Assembly (NCBI GenBank): GCA_001598975.1
Contig: BBXU01002733.1
Location: forward strand, 1-11,177
Length of the DNA stretch: 11,177 nucleotides
Source of the DNA: Parachlorella kessleri
Lineage: Eukaryota > Chlorophyta > Trebouxiophyceae > Chlorellales > Chlorellaceae
Reading direction: 5' to 3'
This document shows, piece after piece, positions 1 through 7,258 of the stretch (position 1 is the first letter of the stretch; each line of letters opens with the position of its first letter). Under the pieces are notes generated by a model. The model ran no database searches. It was given only the letters and a program-made list of their open reading frames with translations, and was not told where the DNA came from. A program made the position numbers and the translations under genes.

Positions 1-6
1 ACCCCC

Positions 7-44
7 ACCACACACACACACCACCACCACCACACACACACACC
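7..44. repeat. CA / CCA microsatellite
   Basis: Alternating CA and CCA units fill this stretch, inside the intron that follows the last visible SMG7 exon. On the SMG7 sense strand it reads as a TG/TGG tract about 10 bases past the donor. Confidence 0.95.
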
Positions 45-55
45 GCGTCCCTTAC

Positions 56-2500
56 CTTATCCTCAGCTCCCGCTCCAGCTGTGGGGTCGGCCGGGTGCCC
101 CGCTGCGGCAGTGGCCCTGCTGCGCTCCTCCAGCTGCCGCCTCCCCCGCCAGCAGGGGAGGCCACCAGCTTGGCGTAGCTGGAGCGGTTTGCGTCCAGGG
201 CGGTGACCAGGTTCTCACGGGCCACAGCAAATGGGGAGGGCACGCTGAGCGCCCTGCAGCGGCAGTAAACACACATTCTTCAAACCAGCAACTAGGACAT
301 GCGGTCTGCGTAGGAGAGGCTGCCATCCAGAGCAGTTCCTTTGTCCTGTCTAAGCCACAACAACGCCTGGCCACGGGACACAGAGGTGAGCTCGATAAGC
401 AATTCAGGATGAGCTAGCGCAGACCAGTGCCGCGCTGCCTCTTCCTGTTGAAGGTAAGATGGGGGGTGGGCGGCCCCTAGTGCACGAGGGGTGCTGCTGC
501 TTCTGCAGCCACTACCAGGCAATGCAATGCTCATGAGGCCGCCTCAGGCTGCATGTTATCACTTCTGCCGCTACTCAAAGGCGATGCAAGGCTTATACGA
601 GGCGGCCTCAGGCTAACCTGAGGTAGTAGAAGGCCGCCCCCAGCTCGTCTTGTTCATACGTGGCCAGCACTGCCAGCTGGTTGTAGGAGTTGCCGCCTGC
701 GGACACACATGCATGGCATCCACATCAGGGCGGGAGTGTAGCAAGCTACACAATGGCGTACCTGGCTGTGTGCAGACACTTGCAATACGCAGACCAGGGT
801 CAGGGCGGGCATACTTCAAGATCTCACCATGGAGCCTTAGACAAGCTTCACAGCATCACGAAGCACCCACCCACCAACCCACCCACCCGCCAACAAGCCC
901 ACTGAATAAATGGACACCAACCTTGCGGGTACACCCTTGCTGCCTGCAGATAGTAGAGCTTGCACTGCGACCAATCCCGCTGCTGTGACTCCGCATTGCT
1001 GGCCTGGTATCTGCAGGGAGCAGACATGTGCCAAACCAAGCTCTCAGCCTCCTTCCGTGTGTGGCAAAGTAGCACAAACGCACAAACGCTCAGCGCACGT
1101 AACACAAGTCAGGCTCCTGTACCTGTAGAGCATCGATGATATGCAAACCCCGATGCAGCCTAGTGCTGCAGTCCTGCGGCACACTCCACTAACAATCCTG
1201 GCAACAACCAGCCAGCTCACCAGCCAGCTACACAAGGTCAGTACGTACGGAAACAAGGCATGTATGACGCAAGGTTGGTGAATGTGCGTCCGCACCTTGC
1301 CAGGTCTCCCAGGCAGATGAGGCAGCGGTACACCGACACCCGGCAGTCGTACCGCCCCTGCAGTCCCAGCTGCTGCGCCTGCTGGGCTGCCTGCTGAGCC
1401 TGCTCCCGCCACTCCTGGCCGGGGTCATACCCCACATCCCCCAGTGCCGCCTACAGCCCACAATATTGTGTATCACCATGACCGCTTGCTCAGCCACCAC
1501 ACTGGGTGGGACCTGGGGGTACCTAACATGACCTGCAACAAATTCCATGGCTGGAACCGGCATACAATTAAACCCCCCTTGCATACATACATACATCGGC
1601 CTAAATATATGCCCCTCTGTAGGCCGGGTTTACAAAAGCATTTCAACCGTGGCCGCCAATGCCCAGCGCCACTTGTCAATGAACGAGGGCGCAGCGCACA
1701 TACGTGCCTAGGAACATGCATGCATATGCACTGCAAGCTCCAGTGGTCCCCCTCTAGCGAGAAAATGTGCACCAAAGATAGCCCCTGCTCAGCGGCACCG
1801 CTTAAGTTTACCTGGAGCTTCACTGCCAGCAGTGTATAAAATTGCCGTCCCTCCTCAAGATATAGGTGGAAGGCAGTCCTTGTCTGCACCACAGCATGCC
1901 CAGGTCAGGTTGAGAGGTACCCAGGAGCTGGGGGGTAGCTAGACAAGCAGCACCGTAGTGCAGTTCTGCCTACTTGGTGCTGTGGCGTCTGGAGGCGGCA
2001 GGCAAGGCGCACAGAGGTGGCTTCTGCGCTGGTGCACCTCAAGCACAGCCACGAGGGCACAACCAACCTTGGACAACATGCCCTCGTTCCTCTGCTGAGC
2101 ATGTTCCTTGATGCGCTTTCGAAACTCCGCAATCGGCCGGTAGAAAACCGACTTCCACAACAGCTGTTCCAGGTCATGGCGCTGCAAGGACAGGGAGGTC
2201 AAAAACAAGCTAAGCCAAAACAACATCCTGCACACTTCGCTACTCTACTGCTCACAGAACTTGTGGACAAAGTTGCATCCCCACTGAGGCCTCGCAGCGC
2301 AACAATCACGTCCTATGCTTAAAACCTTCCTGAACCATCACCTGCGCCCTTGGATAGTCCTCGAAAAGAGCGCCCTCGCAGGCTTGGCGCAGCTCTGTGC
2401 GGATCTGTCTTAGCTCTGGGTGGAAAACAGTTTTACCGTCCTGCGCTGCAGCCTTTACTCGCCGCTCCAGTAATGCACAGGTCTGAAGAAGACTCCCCAT
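56..2500 (-). CDS. SMG7: EST1/SMG7-like nonsense-mediated mRNA decay factor, N-terminal part (seven exons, 3' end outside window)
   Basis: Exons in transcript order are 2500-2342, 2181-2068, 1883-1812, 1450-1296, 1010-922, 696-618 and 253-56. All seven donors (the last at 56/55) and six acceptors are GT/AG, and phases match throughout, giving about 288 residues before the left edge. The ATG at 2500 is directly preceded by an in-frame TAG. The product matches the 14-3-3-like/TPR region of plant and animal SMG7/EST1. In order it shows an acidic-aromatic helix (ALFEDYPRAQ), LLWKSVFYRPIAEFRKRIK, HLYLEEGRQFYTLLAVKL, VYRCLICLGDLAR, CKLYYLQAARVYPQ, NSYNQLAVLATYEQDELGA and PFAVARENLVTALDANR. In the known family this fold binds phosphorylated UPF1 and recruits decay enzymes in the cytoplasm. 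A Gly/Pro-rich stretch follows where the homology fades. SMG7 proteins are usually about 1000 aa, so most of the C-terminal half is missing. EST1 and SMG5 are related alternatives. Confidence 0.87.
501..614. repeat. Diverged tandem duplication in SMG7 intron 6
   Basis: Two related units of about 50 bases (501-550 and 563-614) share the order TTCTGC..CACTAC or CTACT, GGC.ATGCAA.GC, then GAGGC.GCCTCAGGCT. They differ at scattered positions, so the duplication is not very recent. The second unit ends within four bases of the 5' splice site of the exon at 618-696. Confidence 0.7.
864..891 (-). repeat. CCCA-rich tract; potential G-quadruplex on the SMG7 sense strand
   Basis: The plus strand is a run of CACCC/ACCC units. 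On the minus strand, which is the SMG7 pre-mRNA sense, there are five GGG runs separated by one base or by short spacers, meeting the usual G3+N1-7 rule. It lies in SMG7 intron 5, about 30 bases past the donor. Confidence 0.6.
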
Positions 2501-2736
2501 CTATTGACCATACAGGTAGGGGAGTGCTGAAGGAGCGCTCTATTGAACCAAGATCGCAGAATAGCGCAGGGGGGGCCAGGAGAAGGACGGAAGCAAGTCC
2601 CATGAGCACCTCCTCGTGGTATCAGATTCCTGTCCTAGTGTTACAACCCTGGCTGCCCAGTGCCCAAAGACCCTTCCCTGGCCTAGCGCGCCCTCTTTGG
2701 ACTCCCCTGGTGTTGGGCTACAGGGAGCAAAACATA
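2501..2736. promoter_or_regulatory. Divergent intergenic region between SMG7 and RPL18 start codons
   Basis: Only 236 bases separate the minus-strand SMG7 ATG (2500) from the inferred plus-strand RPL18 ATG (2737). The stretch must therefore hold both 5' UTRs and probably a shared bidirectional promoter. I see no clear TATA box. A G-run at about 2569-2575 and a pyrimidine-rich segment at about 2655-2710 are the only compositional features. The regulatory role is inferred from gene layout. If the RPL18 start were at 3375 instead, the region would be larger. Confidence 0.55.
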
Positions 2737-5700
2737 ATGGTGAGCACTCGGACCGATTGCGGGCGCTTGCATGTTATGAGGCATCAGCTGCAGTAGGCTA
2801 GGGATCCTTCCCTATATGTCATTGAGTTTTTGAGGAGCAGCTGGAGGTTTCTACGTTCCCGGCATGATTGCCGGCGTGCTGTCATGCTGGGAATGGCTGC
2901 GAGGAGTTGTGCCTTCGAGGGGTGGTTATATTTGACTGCGGCCGAAAGGGTGTTAGTTTCGCGTGCATTCGTTTGGCCGCTCGCCGTTGCACTCGCTGTA
3001 GGGGCGTGGCCTGTGCCTTGCGCTTGGTTTTTGCTATCGTTTGCTACCCTGGAGGTTCTGTCTTGCGTTGAGCGGTGGCAGGCCAGCCCACAGGTCTGCT
3101 GGGGACCAGCAGCAGTAGTGGCTGGCCCTTCAGAGCAGCGTAGGGCTGATGTGCCGTGGCCGGTGGCAGTGGGGGAGCAAGGAGGTGGCATACACCACTG
3201 CTATTGGCTTCGAGCTAGCAGTTCGGCAGTTGGTCGACAGGCCTCGGCACGCGGCAGAGAAGCAGCAGGAGCAGCAGAAGCAGAAGGATGCAGAGGTTTT
3301 GGGCGCTGGCCGTGGATGTGCCAGCTCCAGCGTTTCGTCGAAAGCTTGTAGCCATATGTTTAAGGCAGGGTACAATGGGTGTGCTTCTGTGGCTGCAGGG
3401 GATTGACCTCAAGGCCGGGGGCCGCAACAAGCGGGTCCACAGGACCGCCCCCAAGAGCGACAACCCCTATCTCAAGCTGCTCGTGAAGGTGCGTTTTTGG
3501 TGGCAGGTTTGGAAAGCCCGGCTGGCAGGGACGGCAGCTGAGGTATATGAGGCAGCTGAGGTAGGTGTAGCACCCCCAAATGTAGTGACGTGTTCAGCTG
3601 AGGCAGTTTGGGGAGCGTGGTGAGAAGCCTGCAGTCACGGCAGCACCGTTAGTCAGTATCAGCTCGCACCTTGGGGAGCAGCAGGCACACCAACAGCACG
3701 AGCTTCGGGCAGCGCTGGGAAGCTCCTTGGTTGACAATTCGACAAGTCTGGTTGCCGGTGCACAAGGATAAGTGACATCAGCCAGCGGGGGCACCTTGCA
3801 GCGAGGCAGGGAAGCCAGCGCGGCGGTGCTGTGGCTGGCTAGGGGGAAATAAGATGGAACGCCTGTGACGAAAAAGGGTTAGACAGCAGGTTGGCAGGTG
3901 CCAGCTGCGTCAGTAAGCAGAACAAAACAGGGGGGAACTTGCAAATAATGGAGTGCAGCCCTACTGGAAGGCTGACAGCCGCGAGGCACAGCGGTTTGCA
4001 GAACAGCGGTCAGCGGTTGCAGGGGACAGGGAGCACTGCAGCCCTGCTTTGAAGTACGCTGTGTTGGACAGATTAGTTGTTAGGAACTGGCAAGATCATG
4101 TGGATGTGGCGTCAGGGTTGGGGGGGAGTGGTGATGTGTGTGTCGTGAGCGTTGCCACCATTTAGGAGGGTACTGCAGAGGCTGTATATCGAGCGTACTG
4201 CGAGGCGTACCAGCCACAAGTTTGTAGAGGATGTGGAGGGTGTTGCTCAACACTGGAAATCCACTAGGGGTGTACACGTGGTCGCCAGCACCCTGTCGGC
4301 ATGTGCGGGCTATGATGTGAAGGAAGTTTAATGGCGCCCACCTCTGCTACTTTTGTCCGGTTTCAGGATGCACCATACAAACCTCTGCTCACCTAGCAAG
4401 GGTCTCAAGCCTTTATCATTCTTTGCCGTGCTGCAGCTGTACCGGTTCCTGGTGCGCCGGACCGACTCTGACTTCAACAAGGTCGTCCTCAAGCGCCTCT
4501 TCATGTCCAAGACCAACAGGCCGCCCCTGTCCCTCTCCAAGCTTGCCAAGTTCATGGCCGGCAAGGTGAGGGGGTGAGATCTTGGAATTGTTGGGCCGCC
4601 GCTTTGTGTGCTGGGATGAGCCGATGTGTGTGTTGTGGTTGTCAGGTAGCAGATTGGGGTAGATGTTTTGCTGAAACGTTGTTCGGGTTATCCAGTTGGC
4701 TAATGAAGTTGGCTAATGAAGGGGCGTAAGCGCCGGGGAGATGTCAGTGCAGGGCTCTTCATTCCTTTCCAGTTTCGTATTACTAGCTGCGATGATGATC
4801 TGTTGCTCCGTTCTCCGCTAGGGCGGGTAGGCGGTATGGCTGGTGCTGGAGCCAGCGCAGCTAGTCAGCTTTGGCGGAGCCAACACTAGTGTGAGGGGCA
4901 TGGTTCAGCTGTGCATGAATCCGGCGCAGCTCCTGCCGTGGCTCTCCTGACAAGGAATGCTCTAAATGGGAGGCAGCCCCCAGCTTGCGCCGAGCATGGC
5001 CCACAGTCAGTCCTCTGGGCAGCGGCAGCGGCAGCAGCGGTGGGCCGTGTTTGTGGGTCTGTGTGGACTGGGTACTCTGGGGGATAGCCGCAGAGCTGCA
5101 GCGCCCTGAAGGGCAGTCTGAGGTAATAGCCACAGCCACTTGACTGGGGCTTAGCCCAGCCCACCATCATGGGAGTGGGCGCGAACTAGGGCCCGAACAT
5201 ATATGTGGAGCTCAGCGGATAGAGGACTGGCATCTCTCCACCACTCTTCTTGGCTCCCTACCCAGCAGCGCGTGGTCTCATGGCTGGAGGGGGTGTCGCT
5301 GCCTTGCATGACGCAGGAGGACAAGATTGCCGTGCTTGTCGGCACCGTCACCGACGATGTGCGTCTGTACGAGGTGCCCAAGCTGCGCGTCGCCGCGCTG
5401 CGCGTGACTGAGACGGCCCGGGCCCGCATCCTCAAGGCCGGCGGCGAGATCCTGACCTTTGACCAGCTGGCGCTGCTGGCGCCCACCGGCTCCAACACAG
5501 TGCTGCTGCGTGGGCCCAAGAACTCGCGCGAGGCCGTGAAGCACTTTGGCCCCGCCCCAGGTGAAGAGGGGCCGAGGGGTGGGGAAGCTGGCGGGTGTTG
5601 TGTTTGCTGGGTGCGCTTTGCGGGGCTGTGGGGCTAGGGATGGACCAGGTTCGGAAGTTTGAGTGTGTCGCATCGTATGCCGGCTTACCTAAAAAGCTGG

Positions 5701-5997
5701 TTGCTGCACGGTATGCCCAGGGGGCCTTGCAGCGTGGACAGGCACGCGGCATCCTCAAGCAGCACAGTGTGCCATGGCGTTGTGCCCGAGAAGAGGCTCC
5801 ATGTCCTATTTGATGTTGCATCTTTCGGGGTGCACGGTGCGGCCCGCGTGACCGAAGAACACCTCCATGCTGAGCATGTCATGCTGTGCTGCGCTGCAGG
5901 TGTGCCCGGCTCCTCAACCAAGCCTTACGTGCGCAGCGAGGGCCGGAAGTTTGAGCGCGCCCGCGGCCGCAGGAAGAGCAAGGGCTACAAGGCATAA
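2737..5997 (+). CDS. RPL18: 60S ribosomal protein eL18 (complete, five exons)
   Basis: Exons are 2737-2739 (ATG only), 3399-3488, 4437-4565, 5317-5560 and 5900-5997 (stop TAA 5995-5997), giving 187 aa, the usual plant length. The last four exons are certain. They read [60 protein letters not shown] and ..[19 protein letters not shown] in order, with [20 protein letters not shown] and [12 protein letters not shown] late in exon 4. These match plant/animal eL18 almost end to end, including the basic C-terminal tail. eL18 is a structural protein of the large cytosolic ribosomal subunit. Exon 1 is inferred: an ATG directly followed by a good donor (GTGAGC) joins in phase to the CTGCAG acceptor before GGG-ATT-GAC and restores the family N-terminus MGIDL. 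The alternative is an unspliced ATG at 3375, which would add seven atypical residues. Codon use is strongly GC-ending, unlike the neighbouring genes. Confidence 0.97.
3489..4436 (+). other. RPL18 intron 2 (948 bases, no gene seen inside)
   Basis: The intron is bounded by donor GTGCGT after CTC-GTG-AAG and acceptor CTGCAG before CTG-TAC-CGG. I read both strands for embedded genes. Only short frames without family resemblance occur, and none of the C-box-like TGATG motifs (for example near 4130 and 4314) is followed at the right distance by CTGA. The other three RPL18 introns (2740-3398, 4566-5316, 5561-5899) likewise hold no protein gene that I can support. Confidence 0.7.
3533..3563 (+). repeat. 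18-bp period direct repeat in RPL18 intron 2
   Basis: GGCAGCTGAGGTA is present at 3533-3545 and again at 3551-3563. A shorter relic, CAGCTGAGGCA, lies near 3596. It sits just inside the 5' end of intron 2. Function is unknown; it is probably replication slippage. Confidence 0.8.
4694..4719 (+). repeat. 13-bp tandem duplication in RPL18 intron 3
   Basis: AGTTGGCTAATGA occurs twice without a gap (4694-4706 and 4707-4719). It is a small recent intronic duplication with no visible function. Confidence 0.9.
4782..4865 (+). ncRNA. Candidate structured intronic RNA (box C/D snoRNA-like) in RPL18 intron 3
   Basis: A perfect 10-base inverted repeat (4782-4791 ACTAGCTGCG and 4856-4865 CGCAGCTAGT) brackets 64 bases. 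ATGATGA, a consensus C box, begins immediately after the 5' arm (4792-4798). The 84-base total length, the terminal stem and the location inside a ribosomal-protein intron all fit a box C/D snoRNA. Against this, no canonical CTGA D box lies beside the 3' arm; the nearest similar sequence is CTGG near 4846. A second small stem (GCTGG/CCAGC, about 4839-4856) lies just inside. It could be another structured RNA or a chance hairpin. Confidence 0.3.
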
Positions 5998-6216
5998 ATG
6001 CCCTCCTGTGAGCATCCGTTGGGCATCCGATCCACGAGGTGCAGGGGCTGTGTGTGGCAGCAGCAGCCGTAGGGCCAGCAAAGCGCTCAAGAGGCGGATT
6101 GCAGCGCCTCTTGTTGCCGGAGTTTGGCGGCTGGCTTGGATTTGTCGTGGCACAGCTCTGCATGCGCTGTGCGGCACACGGGCTGCTGTGAGACCTGGGA
6201 GAGGTGTCAGGGTAGA

Positions 6217-6221
6217 TGTAA
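6217..6221 (+). terminator. TGTAA polyadenylation signal of RPL18
   Basis: TGTAA is the characteristic poly(A) signal of chlorophyte nuclear mRNAs. This copy lies 220 bases after the eL18 stop codon, a normal 3' UTR length for such algae. Cleavage would be expected some 10-20 bases further on, near 6235. Confidence 0.7.
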
Positions 6222-6565
6222 GAATTTCGCAGACATTGAGGAGACGCAGCCTGACGCGCCAGAGTCAGGGTGAAGGGAGGAAGGCAGCCCCATAGCTGCC
6301 GGGTGTCAGTAATACACCCGCTGCACACACAATGTGACAGGCCCGGCTGGTGTGCAAACTGTCCGACCATGTTGGCTGTTCCAGCCCAAGGCAATGGGAG
6401 CCTTGGGTGATTCCTCCGCATCACCACTCGGCATGCGCCTGTCACGAGTAGGAGCAGCGGGACCCCCATCCCCAAAGCCCTGCCATCATCTCATATACTA
6501 TAGGCAAGGTCATGGACTAAAGCCCCTTGCGGGGACGGCACTTGCTTAGATGGTACAAAGGGAGG

Positions 6566-6868
6566 ATGAGGTGGGAAGCCAGGAAGGCCTCTCTGCTCTT
6601 TCGCCTCTCCCAGTGCCAACTTGGAGCCTCGGACAGAGGAGCCACTGCTAGCGGAGCGGCCCTAGCTCAGGCAGATGAGCGTGGAAACAACAACCTCAAG
6701 CTTCTGCCTAGCAGAGGAGGCCACCCCGTCCTGCCAATTCTGCCCTCATTTGAAGTTCAGCTTGACTCTCTGGAAGTGCTTGCCAGTCCTAGTCGTCAAA
6801 GGCTGATCCAAATTGTTACTAAAAAATTCCTCTCCAACCTGCCGTTGCAGGCACACCTTAGCACCTAA
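6566..6868 (+). CDS. Possible small hypothetical ORF (100 aa)
   Basis: An ATG-initiated frame runs from 6566 to TAA at 6866-6868. The middle of the product reads naturally (PSFEVQLDSLEVLASP, then RQRLIQIVTKKF, an amphipathic-looking helix). I recognise no family, domain, signal peptide or membrane segment. A TGTAA lies about 260 bases after the stop, compatible with a 3' UTR. Codon use is less GC-ending than in eL18 but not unlike SMG7. It might be a single-exon gene, a terminal exon, or a chance frame. Confidence 0.15.
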   Translation: MRWEARKASLLFRLSQCQLGASDRGATASGAALAQADERGNNNLKLLPSRGGHPVLPILPSFEVQLDSLEVLASPSRQRLIQIVTKKFLSNLPLQAHLST

Positions 6869-7114
6869 TCCTTCCAAGGCCCTTGCCAAAGTCTAGCTTA
6901 CCTGCTCGCCGGAAGGCAGGTGCATACCACTATCAAACCAACGCGACTGCCCTGGAAACCCGGTGCTGCCAGTGGCAACCCAGCCAAGAGATGCCAAAGC
7001 CGGCCCGGTGCTACTTCTGCACCCGTCTCCTGTGTCCTGGGCATACTTTTGGCACTCACTTAGCGCAGATGGTCAGGGTTTGCAGCTCGACCTGTTACAT
7101 CTCGATTGGAAAGA

Positions 7115-7132
7115 CCTTACATGTCTGTAAGG
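7115..7132. repeat. Palindrome with TGTAA polyadenylation motif on both strands
   Basis: CCTTACA (7115-7121), a four-base loop, and TGTAAGG (7126-7132) form a perfect 7-bp inverted repeat. The algal poly(A) motif TGTAA therefore appears on the plus strand (7126-7130) and on the minus strand (complement of 7117-7121). No gene that would use either copy is firmly identified. Confidence 0.4.
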
Positions 7133-7258
7133 CAATTTAGGTACACAGCGACTGAGCACCCAAGTCAGGCAGCAAAATCTTCCACGCCCCTTGCTTCATG
7201 TTCACCTCTGGGGGATCAGACGGGGGTTTGAACTCAAGGCATCCCATCATCTCAAGGC

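Larger units (their letters stand above)
5998..7258. other. RPL18 3' UTR and region with no firmly supported gene
   Basis: The first roughly 240 bases are the eL18 3' UTR, up to just past TGTAA at 6217-6221. From there to 7258 I cannot support a gene on either strand. The stretch contains an open frame of 100 codons (6566-6868), a minus-strand open stretch of about 60 codons (about 7068-6900) that ends at a GTAAGC donor-like sequence, and a palindrome with TGTAA on both strands (7115-7132). It could be intergenic DNA with the promoter of the downstream gene, its 5' UTR exons, or remnants of an unrecognised gene. Confidence 0.5.

Noticed and set aside
3375..3398. Alternative eL18 start ATG at 3375 adding seven residues
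   Set aside because: It would make the protein begin MGVLLWLQ before GIDL, unlike any eL18 I know, and it sits on a typical polypyrimidine-CTGCAG acceptor; the upstream ATG plus intron restores the family N-terminus.
5811..5875. C-box-like TTGATGT and CTGA about 60 bases apart in RPL18 intron 4
   Set aside because: The first base of the C box is not a purine and no terminal stem flanks the pair.
5879..6475. 198-codon minus-strand open frame
   Set aside because: It overlaps the last eL18 exon and 3' UTR on the opposite strand, has low-complexity Cys/Ser/Pro/Arg composition and no family resemblance; it is an antisense shadow of GC-rich coding DNA.
6900..7068. Minus-strand open stretch of about 60 codons ending at a GTAAGC donor-like site
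   Set aside because: It reads smoothly but there is no recognisable family, no clear acceptor upstream and no partner exon further along the minus strand.
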